The position numbers and the translations under genes were made by a program. From positions 806,001 through 870,000 of the forward strand of contig NW_026870402.1 of assembly GCF_963576545.1 (NCBI RefSeq): a stretch of DNA of 64,000 bases, written 5' to 3'. This DNA is from Limanda limanda. Lineage: Eukaryota > Chordata > Actinopteri > Pleuronectiformes > Pleuronectidae. The notes beneath the pieces are model-generated. The model was not told the DNA's origin. It worked only from the letters and a program-made list of their open reading frames with translations, and did not search any database. The number at the start of each line of letters is the position of its first letter. Positions within the stretch are counted from its first letter, which is position 1. Shown in pieces: positions 52,350 to 63,909 of the stretch.

Positions 52350-54210
52350 TTCCTGCAGCACACAATTCCTCATTGTCAGAATCTTATATGCTTATCATGA
52401 TAACAAAAACACAAATTTAACAGCAAGTGCGTGGTTTTCAACAGAGCCCTGCAGTAAGACTAACGTTAACTTTTATTGTTCAATTTGAAAATAAAATGTG
52501 TAGCTTGTTTCAGGCCACCAAACAGCAGATAAAGGATCAGCTATTTACAGAATTGACAAGCACCACTTCCATTTTTACTTCATAATAAAACACCCGAGTC
52601 CAGGGCTGTACGTTAACTTTTTTCAGCACATAGCACTGGTGCTAAAGAGGCTGACAGTTTTTTAGCACAGGACCAGAGAGTCGTAGCACACCCTAAAAAT
52701 GAATGAATGTTACATCTTTGTATGAATGGATAACAGACAGACTGCTCCCACTCAGCGTTGTAGCTGTATCTATACATTTACATTTTTGTCGTTGGCGCTT
52801 TTTCGGTCGGTGTTGGTGGGTCCTCGTTCGCTTCATTTACGTTGTTGTCTGTGTCGTGTCTTTCGTTCGTTTTGTATTCTCAACGCGAACAGGTTGAAAA
52901 AAACTCTTCATCGTTGTTGGCTCGTGGGAGAAACGTTGTTAGCCACTGTGTACCTGTGCTAACCCAGCCGCACGGGACAGAGCGTGAAGCTCACCTAGTC
53001 CACTTGGGTGAAAAGCCAACAACAAACTTATTTACAAAAGTCGTCGACACACGAGTAAATTGTCCCTCTTTCGCTTGATCGCTGCGCACCTGTTGAGTCT
53101 CTAGGCACTGGGTGGTCCCCGATAAGTTCTCACCGGGGGCTGCAAAGTAAGTGATTATTGGTTCCATGCCGATTTATTTCCTTACGAGTTGTTGGGTGGG
53201 GGACATTTTGCAGCGCGGACCTTTCCCCAAAACACATTTACTGGAGAACAAGTGTTACCTTAACCTCCCCGAGGCCAGCATCGCGGCTCCGGACCGTAGT
53301 TGGCAGCTCACTGGTTATTTGGCTCGCTGACTGGTAGATAACGAGCCATCCGGACCACTCCGTGAAAAAGGAGGATGAGACGTTTCTTTCCCTCTTAACG
53401 GCGCCACTTTATTTTCTCGCTGTACAGCAGCAGCATCACTCCCACCACGCTGTCAGTGGTCATTCACTTTATGTTGTTCACACATTTTAACTCCTTTTCC
53501 CAAAGACACACAGTCTCACTGTGCGTCTCTCTGAGCGAATGAGTGGGTGCGGAGCCCCGGGGCCTGTGTGTGTGTGTGTGTGTGCTGTCTGGGAGCACAA
53601 ACACGCATTTGCCCGCACAACACTGTACAGGTAGCTGCTGCAGAGCCGTGGGTTGCAACCATAGACTGTACTGCGACCCCAGGCTACGGCGAAAGAGCGA
53701 TTTCCACCGTTAAAGAGATGCCAACGTCAAAACACAAGTTCCGCCTCACATTCCCCCTCCCGGTTGCGCCCGGCGCGCGACACAGTTTGAGAATCCATGC
53801 ATTTTTAAGACCTGGCCGAATCAAATTTAAGACCTTTTTAAGACTTTTTAAGGCCTAAAATTTCGATTATTAAATTTAAGACCCCGCGGGAACCCTGTGT
53901 TAATTACCTTTTGCGGACATGGTCAAGTTGGACACGAGCGCATTTTAAGCTAGGTATTCACTCTGTCCCGTTAGCCGTTTTTAGTTCGGTGTTAAGATAC
54001 AAAACCCGATCAAATACGGGGGCGAGCAACACAATGTTCTTCATAAACACAATTTCTGTTGAAATGTCAACATAAAAAGTGGGTTAATATATGAAAATAA
54101 GAAACTTACCGCGGCCGCTCGACGGGGAGAACATGGCGGTTGGAAAAATCTTGACGGTTGATCTCATCGGTTTGAAGGATGACGAGGTGGGCGGGGCTTT
54201 ACAGAGTCAA
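52350..54210. other. CACTA element interior, no gene seen
   Basis: Non-coding. Near 52603 a hAT-like end (cagggctgtacgttaac) appears, and near 53886 a different hAT-like end (gcgggaaccctg). They do not share an 8-base duplication, so they may be remnants of two elements. CpG-rich DNA at about 52900-53800 could be the promoter side of the minus-strand SAMD3-like gene. A short GT tract lies at 53566-53584. Confidence 0.45.
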
Positions 54211-54345
54211 ATCGACATGGCGTCTTGTAACTCTGCAAATTAACACCAACACTAGGGGGCATTCTACTCAGTCTGTTGTTGTAATAACTCTGAAAGAGTC
54301 AATGAACTTTGACACTGCACATTTAACACTGCGAAATTTACTGTG

Positions 54346-54984
54346 TAGTGGGGGGGCGGAGGACACATTTAATCATGTGAGGGGGAAAACTCGGGGAAAT
54401 TGAAACTCCAGAAGAACAGCAGGGAACGCTAAAATACGGGACACATATTTGATAATTTATTTATAATATGTCATTGTTATCGTTTAAATTAATTTCCCAG
54501 TGCGTTTCCCCGAGGGATGCGCAGAAACCATCGGTGCAGAGCGCGATGCGCAGCCCCGAGCGAACCTGGTCGCCTCCTTTCCGCTCCCATGTTACTCAGA
54601 TCAGATGTGATGTTCATATCGTCGCGATGCGCCGCCTGTCGCAGAGGGTTCCAACACAGTTGAACAGTTTACTTTCGATATTGGTCGGTCCACCGCTGAA
54701 TGGTGCGAGTCACCGGTCTGTCACGTTTGAGTTTCTGCCTCTAGGAAGGTGGGCAAAACTGAAGTGATCTGATTTGCCGAATGTGAGTCGAGGGAGGGCC
54801 TAATACAAATCCCGGCGAGTGTAAATCCCGATCATGACACGCTCCCTCTACGACTATAAAGGCTGCACTTTGCAGTCTGTCAGTGCAGGACATCAGCTCC
54901 TGTGGGAACACGCGAGCTAAGCGATGATGGAAGCGACACTGATGGGATCGGTCCCAGAATGTCCCCGTGGTTAACTCTTTAGTT
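54346..54984 (+). promoter_or_regulatory. Unit B/C junction with second orphan promoter
   Basis: Matches 26370-27000 of unit A nearly base for base. It contains TATAAA at 54855-54860 in the Ig-promoter context, with no signal-peptide exon after it, and ends gttaactctttag. Here the sequence runs straight into the next unit's LINE fragment, giving the empty site for the DIRS insertion. Confidence 0.65.
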
Positions 54985-55450
54985 TCAGGGGAGGGGGTCT
55001 CCATTCAGCGCCAGGGTCGGACAACAAACTCGGGGAAGAGCAAGGGAGGAGGTGTCTGCTGCATGGAGAACAATGTGTGGTGCTCAGATGTGGAGATTTT
55101 TTCTTCGGGATGTTCTCCGGACCTGGAGCAGCTCGTGATCAGATGCCGACCTTATTTCATCCCGAGGGAGTTTACATCTGTCGTAATAACAGCGGTGCAC
55201 ATTCCGTCACATGCCGACATCAGGCCCTGGATGAGCTGCATGCAGTTATCGACAGGACCGAGACATCACTGCCCGAGGCTGCGTGTATGGTGGCCGGTGA
55301 TTTTAACAACGCCAAGATGAGGAAAGTCCTGCAGAGATACCATCAGCTCATCAGCTGTCCTACGCGGGGTGCGAACACACTCGACCATGTCCACACTCCC
55401 TTCGGGGATGCGTATAAGGGTTGCTATGAAGACCATCATCACCATTGAAC
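54985..55450 (+). pseudogene. LINE endonuclease fragment C
   Basis: Third homologue of the LINE endonuclease fragment, with CSPDLEQLVIRCRPYFIPRE and, in another frame, CMVAGDFNNAKMRKVLQRYH then QLISCPTRGANTLDHVHTPF. It shares with fragment B the segment lost from fragment A. The frame change between the two readings is common to B and C, so the decay predates duplication. Confidence 0.75.
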
Positions 55451-56187
55451 GGAACAAACAACATCCAGCGGAGGAAGCAGAATCACTGGCTGACCGGCGC
55501 GGAGAAATGCGCGTTCGGTGTGAACACAGCGATCATTGCTGCCGGTCAGAACTGTTCCTTGTGAAGTGTCTTGAGATCTGTTGTTGATGTCCCAGCCCGG
55601 TTTGGGGAGTGGGTATCATTTGAGTTGAACCCATGTTTTCTCCTGTTTCTGGATGAGGAGTCAGGTTAGGAACATGTCTTTTGGTTCCTTTAACTTCAGT
55701 ATAGGTAAGTTTAGGTTTCTCCCTTCAGGTGGTTTGTGTTTGCTCTTTTGCTGTTCGCCCCCCCTGAAGCTAAAGAGTTAACCACGGGGACATTCTGGTA
55801 CCGATCCCATCAGTGTCGCTTCCATCATCGCTTTGCTCGCGTGTTCCCACAGGAGCTGATGTCCTGCGCGGATGCAACTTCCGTCCGTCCGCTCGCTTTA
55901 TTCGATCCGTAGACCGGCGGCGAGGACATCGCGTAAAACCCACAGCGCGACGCGGACTGCTACAGTGTAATGTCTGCACTGTAAACAATTGTCATGTGAC
56001 TTACTTGTCTGTTTATTATTGTTTTAAATGAAATTCAACATAATCTCAAATACTGTACAATGTGATTCAATGTAATAACAGCATGATGACAGTCAGTTCC
56101 TGAAAATTAAAATCCTCTTTAACAAAACCTTGCTTCCCTGTGTTGATGTGATATTCTGAACAACGTATACTGAATGATTACAGTTAA
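55451..56187. repeat. Truncated left flank of unit C
   Basis: Same flank as 7090-7835 in unit A, including the part missing from unit B. It breaks off at TTAA (56184-56187), where units A and B continue with tgaaatgcagc. The Ig gene of this unit is therefore not in the window. No gene is seen. Confidence 0.75.
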
Positions 56188-56819
56188 CCCTTGTGTTGTC
56201 CCAGGGTCTGGTTGACCCAGCATGTGTTTGTGTGCGTGTGACAGTCCCCCGTCTTCGCGCGTGGTCATGTGGAGCAATACAAATTATTTAAAAAAAAAGA
56301 GTGAACCATGAGCCACCGCATTTTCTTCCTCTTGCTTCTTCTTCTTCTTCCCATTATTGTTATTATTTTTACTATCACCGAGCAAGAACAGGCTCGAGCA
56401 CACAACACTGGCAGCCGGGCATGCTCGTGGCGCGTGCCCTCGGGTCACGGGGACCCCGGCCGACATGCGACAGGCCCTACGTCAGCCCGTCTCGGATCTT
56501 CAGGCAATACAAATTATTTTTTAAAAATAAACGAGCGAAACGTGCGCCGCCGCGTTTTATTCATCATCTTCTTCTTTGCCTTCTTGTTATCATTACTTTT
56601 TATTACGTCCGAGCACACAACACTGCCTTGTGTGTGATATACAGCAGAAAGAAAGTGTGCATGTGTGTGAGTGGGTGGGAGTGGGTAACCATCGGAGGAG
56701 CCTGTAACAGTACGACACAATCCAGCGTCATCTCGCACTATCTGAGCACCGGGCTTCAGAACTGCTGCTGGACAGAAAGCTGCCTTCACGTGTCAAGTCA
56801 GAGAAGAGGAGAAAATAAT

Positions 56820-57024
56820 TCTCTGGTCGGACAATTGAACACGGATGGTCTGACCGTGCATTGTCCGTCCACATTGGACGGTCGGATAATCCGTGTTCAA
56901 TTGTCCGACAGTGCATTGTCCGTCCACATTCGACGGTCGGACAATTGAACACGGATGGTCCGACCGTGCGTTGTCCGTCCACATTCGACGGTCGGACAAT
57001 CCGTGTTCAATTGTCCGACCAGAG
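56820..57024. repeat. Fourfold alternating palindrome
   Basis: The outer arms ctctggtcggacaattgaac (56820) and its complement gttcaattgtccgaccagag (ending 57024) are perfectly inverted. Between them the same about 60-base unit alternates orientation (cggtcggacaattgaacacg against cgtgttcaattgtccgac, with ttgtccgtccacattcgacg between). It could extrude as nested hairpins. Shorter inverted words (gcactatctga, gatagtgcgag) extend the symmetry outward. Confidence 0.85.
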
Positions 57025-57039
57025 ATAGTGCGAGATAGT

Positions 57040-58325
57040 GCGTCTCGCGTCTTTGCGTGTGTCGTGCAGCTATAAAGCAAGAACAGGCTGGGGCAGCCGT
57101 CGCAACTCTCAGGGACTTGGAGTGTGTGACGTGCAGAGATTCAGAAGAAACAAACAACGAGTCAAGTATGGTCATTTCTTTTCTTTTTTTTATTATTATT
57201 ATTATTATTACTGAGCAAGAACAGGTTTCAGAACACAACGCGCGGAGCCGGGGTCCGCGGCGAGATCCCGAACGACAAGAGACGGGCCGTACGTTACACC
57301 GTGTCCAACGTCGCGAACCTCAGGGTCAGCGAGACCCCGAACGACAAGAGACGGGCCCTACGTTACACCGTCTCACGTTTTTGCGTGTGTCGTGCAGCTA
57401 TATAAAAAATAATAATAATTTCGTTCTTGTTCTTGTTCTTGTTCTTGTTCTTGTTCTTGTTCTTGTTCTTGTTCTTGTTCTTGTTCTTGTTCTTGTTCTT
57501 GTTCTTGTTCTTGTTCTTGTTTTCCTTCTTCCCATCACCGAGCAGGAACAGGTTCGAGTACACAACGCAGGGAGCCGGGTCGATCCAACGTCGCGAGGCT
57601 CAGGGTCACGGAGACCCCCCGATCGACAAGAGACGGGCCGTACGTTACACCGTGTCCAACGTCGCGAGGCTCAGAGTCACGGAGACCCCCCTATCGACAA
57701 GAGACGGGCCGTGCGTTACACCGTCTCCAACGTCACGAGCCTCATGGTCACGGAGACCCCCCGATCGACAAGAAACGGGCCCTGCGTTACAGCGTCTTGC
57801 GTTTTCGCGTGTGTCGTGCAGCTATAAAAAAATAATAATAATTTCGTTCTTGTTCTTGTTCTTGTTCTTGTTCTTGTTCTTGTTCTTGTTCTTGTTCTTG
57901 TTCTTCTTCTTGTTCTTGTTCTTCTTCTTCTTCTTCTTCTTCTTCTTCTTCTTCTTCTTCTTCTTCTTCTTCTTCTTCTTCTTCTTCTTCTTCTTCTTCT
58001 TCTTCTTCTTCTTCTTCTTCTTCTTCTTCTTCTTCTTCTTCTTCTTCTTCTTCTTCTTCTTCTTCGTCTACTCCTACTTCCCATCACCGAGCAGGAACAG
58101 GTTCCAGTACACAACGCAGGGAGGCGGATCGGTCCAAAGTCGCGAGGCTCAGGGTCACGGAGCCCCCCCGATCGACAAGAGACGGGCCGTACATTACACC
58201 TTGTCCAACGTCGCGAGGCTCAGGGTCACGGAGACCCCCCGATTGACAAGAAACGGGCCCTGCGTTACACCGTCTCGCGTTTTCGCGTGTGTCGTGCAGC
58301 TATAAAAAAATAATAATAATTTCGT
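57040..58325. repeat. Four tandem modules with TTCTTG tracts
   Basis: A module of about 320-490 bases repeats: gcgtgtgtcgtgcagctata (near 57051, 57380, 57806, 58287), a taataataattt stretch, a TTCTTG or TTC tract, then cccatcaccgagcaggaaca (near 57530 and 58080), and several short copies of gatcgacaagagacgggcc with ggtcacggagaccccc. The earliest relative of the second half is near 56350. Long Phe/Leu or Arg frames across it are translations of the tracts. Confidence 0.78.
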
Positions 58326-58491
58326 TCTTGTTCTTCTTCTTCTTCTTCTTCTTCTTCTTCTTCTTCTTCTTCTTCTTCTTCTTCTTCTTCTTCTTCTTCT
58401 TCTTCTTCTTCTTCTTCTTCTTCTTCTTCTTCTTCTTCTTCTTCTTCTTCTTCTTCTTCTTCTTCTTCTTCTTCTTCTTCTTCTTCTTCTT
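57909..58491. repeat. (TTC)n microsatellites
   Basis: Two long pure TTC tracts, about 57925-58064 and about 58332-58490, the second ending exactly where the LINE 5' end begins (gttggtggaggtg at 58492). Confidence 0.9.
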
Positions 58492-58661
58492 CGTTGGTGG
58501 AGGTGTAGTTGTGAAGACAGAGGAGGTGAAGGAAAGCGCGTGCAAATTTATATAGGTTTCTGTATGTTTATTGAATGTTCAGTGTTGTGTAGTGTTTGTG
58601 TATGTTTAGTGTAGTTTTTCTGTGTGTTTGCCGTGTCTCGTGGCGGGGATGGCGTCCGCCG

Positions 58662-59945
58662 ATGTCCCTGAGACATGGCGTCAGGCTGGTGCCTCAGCTC
58701 AGCTCCACGGTGGAGCAGGTGCTGTTGGCCGTGGGGGAGCAGGTGGGACATGAGAACATATCCTACGCTTCCAGGATGAACAAAGCGCTGGTGATCTTTT
58801 TTAAAGATCCAGACTCGGTCACTAAGCTAATTGAGAGCGGTTTAACTTTAGAGGAGGAGTTCATTCAAGTGTCCCCGCTAGCAGTAGCTTCCACCCGGAT
58901 CACCGTGTCCGGCGTCCCCCCGTTCATCCCCAATGAAGCTCTGGAGAGAGAGCTGAGGCGGTTCGGGAAGTTCGCGAGTGGGTTCCGCGCGGTGGGTCTG
59001 GGCTGCAGAGACACGAAGCTGAAGCATGTCCAGTCTCTGGGGAGACAAGCTTTCATGTTTCTGGATAACGAGTCTCAGACACTAGACGTGTCTTTCCGGG
59101 TTCGCTACGAGGAACAGTTCTACATGGCTTATGCGAGCTTGGGGAGCATGAAGTGTTTTCAGTGTGGAGAAGTGGGACACAAGAAAGTGACGTGCCCGAA
59201 CGGAAAACGTGCGGGGGGGGCCGCTGGAGCGGAGGGAGGGGAGGGCAGCGCCGGGGTGACTCGGCCTGCGTGGGGCCGGGCGGCCGGTGTTGCTGCGTCC
59301 TCTGCGGCTGCTGGTTCTGCTGCAGCTGTTCTAGCGGAGCCCGGTTCGGCAGAGGTAGTGCCGGTGGCGGGAGCTCCCGGTGCGGCGGATACAGTTCCGG
59401 TTGCTGCGGCTCCCGTTGCCGCGGATGCGGTTCCGGTGGCTGCGGCTCCCGGTGCCGCGGATGCGGTTCCGGTGGTGGTAGTGCCGGTGGCTGCGGTGAG
59501 GTCCAAGAAGAGATGTGAGAAACAGAGTGTAAATGAAAATGTGGTTGTGGCCGAGCAGGAGCAAGAGATGCAGTGTGGTCCTGCACAGCAGGCAGAACCG
59601 GTACAGGCTGAAGTTAACAGCAGTCAGGTTAGTGAGATGGACGTGGAGGAAGATTATGAATCTGACAATGCGTCTCTAGCTGACAGCGTCTCACTAAGCG
59701 CGGATTTATATTCAGTAAAAGAGATCAATGAGTTTCTGGATGAATCCTTTGGCAAAGCAGTGGAGGTAGGGGAGTACTTCCCAGACGTAAAAAAGTTCAT
59801 CCAGACAGTCAGTACACTGCAGAAGTTGGTGGGGACGGATGTCCTGGATGAAAAAAGAAGATATAGGCTCAGGAAACATGTCACTGCGGCTAAAAATGGT
59901 CTACCATGTAATATACGGTCCAAGAGAAGAAAAAGTTGTAAATAA
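58662..59945 (+). CDS. Tx1-clade LINE ORF1 protein
   Basis: I place the start at ATG 58662; the frame is open upstream but only with near-cognate codons. About 427 residues. An N-terminal RRM-like fold (RITVSGVPPFIPNEALEREL) leads to one CCHC knuckle (CFQCGEVGHKKVTC, near residue 165). Next is an Ala/Val/Pro-rich stretch with repeats of PVAAAPGAADAVPV, then an acidic segment (MDVEEDYESDNASLADS) and a C-terminal domain (YFPDVKKFIQTVSTLQKLVG) with a basic end. ORF1 proteins of this clade bind element RNA. No defect is seen. Confidence 0.82.
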   Translation: MSLRHGVRLVPQLSSTVEQVLLAVGEQVGHENISYASRMNKALVIFFKDPDSVTKLIESGLTLEEEFIQVSPLAVASTRITVSGVPPFIPNEALERELRRFGKFASGFRAVGLGCRDTKLKHVQSLGRQAFMFLDNESQTLDVSFRVRYEEQFYMAYASLGSMKCFQCGEVGHKKVTCPNGKRAGGAAGAEGGEGSAGVTRPAWGRAAGVAASSAAAGSAAAVLAEPGSAEVVPVAGAPGAADTVPVAAAPVAADAVPVAAAPGAADAVPVVVVPVAAVRSKKRCEKQSVNENVVVAEQEQEMQCGPAQQAEPVQAEVNSSQVSEMDVEEDYESDNASLADSVSLSADLYSVKEINEFLDESFGKAVEVGEYFPDVKKFIQTVSTLQKLVGTDVLDEKRRYRLRKHVTAAKNGLPCNIRSKRRKSCK

Positions 59946-60031
59946 AATTGATCATGAGCATTCATCACTGGGTGTTTTCTTTCTGCTGTGTGTACCTGTT
60001 TGTCTTTTTAAGCTGCATTTTTTATCCTCTC

Positions 60032-63000
60032 ATGGCATTACGGGTAGCCTCATTAAACATTAACGGGGGTAGAAGTGCTCAGAAAAGGTTTTTAGTATCA
60101 GAACTTTTTAAAGTAAAAAAGCTGGATGTCCTTTTTTACAGGAGACACACAGTGATTGCCTGAATGAGACAGACTGGGGAGTATGGTGGGGGGGGCAGCA
60201 CATACTCAGCCATGGCTCTAACCTGAGCGCAGGGGTCGCTGTGTTATTTTCTCCCTCTTTAAACATGACAATTCTATCCAGCACAGAGAGCGTGGCAGGC
60301 AGGTTTCTGAATATAAGAGTAGAAATACACAGTATTATTTTTAATTAAATCAACGTGTATGCACACAACCAAGGTCCTGAACAGGTTACTCTTTTTAAAT
60401 TATTAAAAAACATGTTGGGTAGTGTTGGTCAAGGGGAATGTATTGTAATGGGGGGGGATTGGAACTGCTGCACGGATGTCAATCTGGACCGAACAGGACA
60501 GGAGCTCCATCCTCAGTCCTCCTCTTTCCTGGGCCAGACAGTCAAGGAGGCAGATCTAGTGGACCCGTGGAGGAGGCAACATCCTTCGGCCAGGCAGTAC
60601 ACCTGGATAAAGATAACAGACGGCAGGATCCATGGTGCCCGGCTGGACAGATTTTACATATCCGCTCCTTTTATTACCCGTGTGACAAACTGTCAAATTC
60701 ACCCGGTTGGCTTCACAGACCATCATTTAGTTCTAGTAGATCTACTTTTATCTCCTGCTAGAAAGCCTGGATCCTTCTGGCATTTTAATGTTAAGCTTTT
60801 AAAGGATTTAAATTTCTGTGGGAATTTTAAGCTGTTCTGGGCCAACTGGGAATCAAAGAAAGAGTTGTTTCCCTCCCTGTGTCAGTGGTGGGAGGTTGGC
60901 AAGGGTCAAATTAAGGTGTTCTGCCAGCAATACACTGCGTACTCTTCAGGGAACATTAAAAGAGCGATGGAGAAGCTAGAGGCCGACATAAAGGAGATGG
61001 AAAGTGTACCTACCAACACGGAGACATTAAAAACTAAAAAACAACAACTAAACTCCTTTCTCCAGGAGAAGGCCAAAGGAGCTCTGGTTCGAGCTCGGTT
61101 CCAGAAATTAAAAGAAATAGACGCACCCACTTCTTTCTTTTTTAATCTGGAGAGATCCGTGGCCCAGGGGAAGCAGATGGTGGGTCTCCGGCTGCCGGAT
61201 GGGAATATAACAGCAGAACCAGCCGAGATGAGGAGACACGCAGTGGAGTTTTATTCCGACCTGTTTGGGGCAGAGGAGTGTGACACTGAAGCTGTGGCCG
61301 AGTTGCTGCAGGACCTCCCACAGCTGAGTCCAGGCGAGAGGGACATCCTGAGCTCGGACATCACTCTGGAGGAGCTGACCACTGCAGTTTCGCAGATGGC
61401 TGCAGGCAAGTCACCAGGTTTGGATGGATTACCGGCAGATTTTTTAAAACATTTCTGGAGCATTATGGGACAGGATCTGCTGGATGTCTTGAAGGAGTCG
61501 TTTGGGAAGGGGCTTCTTCCAGCCTCCTGCAGACGAGCTGTAATATCACTGCTGCCGAAGAAAGGGGATCTGACCCTGCTGAAAAACTGGAGACCCGTCT
61601 CTCTTTTATGTAGTGACTATAAAGTTTTATCTAAGGTTTTAGCAAATAGATTCAAGGTTTTTATGGAAGTGTTTATTGGTGCTGACCAATCTTATTGTGT
61701 ACCAGGTAGGTCAATGCAAGACAATTTGTTTTTAATGAGAGACATTTTTGATCTGTGTACAACGTGTAATATTAATATTGGCATTATTTCCATTGACCAG
61801 GAAAAAGCATTTGATCGTGTCGATCGTTCATTCCTGTTTGCCACACTGCAGGCTTTTGGTGTTGGGGAGCATTTTCTGTCCTGGGTGAAACTATTATATA
61901 ATGATACGTGTTGTGTTTTGAAGGTGGGGGGAGGGCTGAGCAGACCTGTACCAGTTGAAAGAGGGATAAGGCAGGGATGCCCCATCTCAGGCCAACTTTA
62001 CAGTGTGGCAATCGAACCGCTCCTGTGTCGGCTCAGGACTCGGCTGAAAGGCCTGCGTCTGCCTGAGCTGGCTCACAGCCCCCCAATAGTAATATCAGCT
62101 TATGCTGACGATGTGAACATCTTTGTCAAGGATCAGGCAGACATACAAGAATTAGAGGGCAGTCTGTCATTGTATGCGAAGGCTTCATCAGCAAAAGTTA
62201 ACTGGGGTAAGAGTGAAGCCTGTGTGATTGGTCAGTGGGACGCAGGGAGAGTACCCCGTCTCCCTGGGAACCTGACATGGGGAATTAAAGGGTTAAAAGT
62301 CCTCGGCTTGCATATCGGCAGTGAAGAGATAGAGAGGCAGAACTGGGATGGAGTGCTGGGAAAGGTGCAGGTCAAGTTGTCTAAATGGAAATGGTTGCTA
62401 CCCCAGTTGTCCTACAGGGGAAGAAGTCTGATAGTCAATAACCTGGTTGCAGCATCCCTGTGGCACAGACTCTATGTGCTCACTCCTCCACCGGGACTCA
62501 TGGAGCAACTACAGAGGCTCCTGGTCGACTTCTTCTGGTCGGGTCACCACTGGGTGCGGGCGTCCGTGCTGTACCTCCCTGTGGCAGAGGGGGGCCATGG
62601 ACTAACCGACGTCATCGCCAGGACTGCTGCCTTCAGACTGCAGGCAGCCCAGAGGCCCCTGTACGGCCCCACACTGTGCTGGTCGGCTGTGGCACGCCTG
62701 CTGCTCTGGAGAGCCGGGGGCCTTGGTTATGACACACAGCTGTTCCTGTTGAACTCTCCGCAGCACAAACTAACTGGACTCACGCAGTTTTACACCTCTG
62801 TGATAGATGCCTGGAGGACACTCAACTTCACGAGACCTCCTGACCCCGCGCCTGGGATGTGGCTATTTGAGGAGCCACTGTTTGATAATGGTTTCCTGGT
62901 CACTTCAGTCCTGACATCCACACCCACTTCAACAACGGTAAAAAACAAGTTCAGGGAGGCAGGAATAGTGAAGCTGGGCCACCTGACCTGGACGTCACTT

Positions 63001-63909
63001 GAGAGGCTGGCAGAGGTGACGGGAATTCGATCCACCAGAATGCTGCGGAGCCTCGTGGATGAGGTGTGGCAGGCACTGCCCCAGGCTCTACGGACCTTCG
63101 CCCAGAACAAAAGTCAGGCGGACCAGTGGACCAAAACACAGGAATACGTGTTCCCTATCCTGAAGGTGAGTCCTGCAGTGGGGGAGTGGAGAGAAGAGAG
63201 CGGCCAACTGCTAACCATCAGGACTCCAGCACTGAGCACCTTCAACACCTCTGGAGGGAAACAACTATACCACAGCTGCGTGAAGGTCCTGAACTGTGGC
63301 TCTCTTGCAGGAGTCAGGGAGTCCAGATGGACTGAGGTTTTTAGCTCAGACTATTCCCCTAGTGGCAGCTGGCGGGTCCTGTATAAACCTCCGGTTGAGA
63401 GACGGATGGCAGACATCCAGTGGAGAATTATACATGGAGCTCTAGCTACAAACAGATACAGAGCTCACCTGGACCCAAGCACTGAGGGGGGGTGTCCATT
63501 CTGTTCACTGCCTGAGACCCTGGAGCACTTAGTGGTGTCCTGTCCCAGGTTAGCTGACATGTTTAAACAGCTGCAGGAGTGGGTGGGGGGGTTAGGAGAG
63601 GTTTTCTCGTTGCCACTTTTTGTGTTTGGACCCAAGTACACAGCAAGAAAAAAACATACTATGGTTTTAATGAATTTTCTTTTTTCTAATGCAAAGATGG
63701 CAACCTGGATTAGTAGAAAAAACAAAATGGCTGGGGGAGGATGGACAGATCCACTGCGCTGTTTGAGGGGGTTTGTGGCAGCTCGGCTGAGCATTGAACA
63801 TGCGTATTTTACACTTACTAGCAATTTGGAGGGTTTCAGGGCTGTGTGGGGGGTGGGAAAGGTCCTATGCTCACTGGGGGAGAACCAGTCTCTGGTTTTA
63901 AATTTTTAG
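60032..63909 (+). pseudogene. Tx1-clade LINE ORF2 (endonuclease-RT), two defects
   Basis: The start is ATG 60032 (MALRVASLNINGGRSAQKRF, endonuclease). The frame is lost near 60137 by a one-base deletion, and an in-frame TAA lies at 60346-60348. From there 1184 codons are open to 63909. Endonuclease motifs GGDWNCCTD and GFTDHHLV are followed by RT blocks (AAGKSPGLDGLPADF, LLKNWRPVSLLCSDYK, IDQEKAFDRVD, RQGCPISGQLYSVA, catalytic AYADDVNIFV near 62098) and a C-terminal CCHC (CPFCSLPETLEHLVVSC). It would nick target DNA and prime reverse transcription there. The defects are few, so the insertion is probably young. Confidence 0.82.

Larger units (their letters stand above)
49151..54343 (-). mobile_element. 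EnSpm/CACTA transposon with CACAG ends
   Basis: The ends are CACAGTAAATTTTGCAGTG at 49151 and the inverted CACTGCGAAATTTACTGTG at 54343, one mismatch. The 2-base duplication is TA (right copy 54344-54345; the left copy lies within the hAT duplication). Unit A shows the empty site (gcttgtagttgggg, about 26362). Subterminal DNA is full of gttaa/aacact words (49170-49600 and 54210-54330). On the minus strand it holds a broken transposase and the first exons of a SAMD3-like gene. A direct repeat of 49 bases (about 49798 and 49885) is the only other structure in the left interior. Confidence 0.82.
56188..58491. mobile_element. piggyBac-type terminus and its repeat-rich interior
   Basis: At TTAA (56184-56187) the unit sequence is replaced by CCCTTGTGTTGTCCCAGGGT, which has the CCCT start of piggyBac ends. 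The other end (the inverted sequence followed by TTAA) is not in the window. The interior carries a fourfold palindrome (56820-57024), four copies of a module with TTCTTG tracts, and (TTC)n. No piggyBac transposase is recognisable. The right limit given is where the LINE begins and does not mark the true end of the element. Confidence 0.65.

Noticed and set aside
52603..53897. A single hAT element between cagggctgtacg and cgggaaccctg
   Set aside because: The two ends differ in sequence and no 8-base duplication flanks them, so they cannot be one intact element.
57427..58555. Long poly-Phe/Leu, poly-Arg and poly-Lys open frames
   Set aside because: They are translations of TTCTTG and TTC microsatellites on either strand, with no start context or domain.
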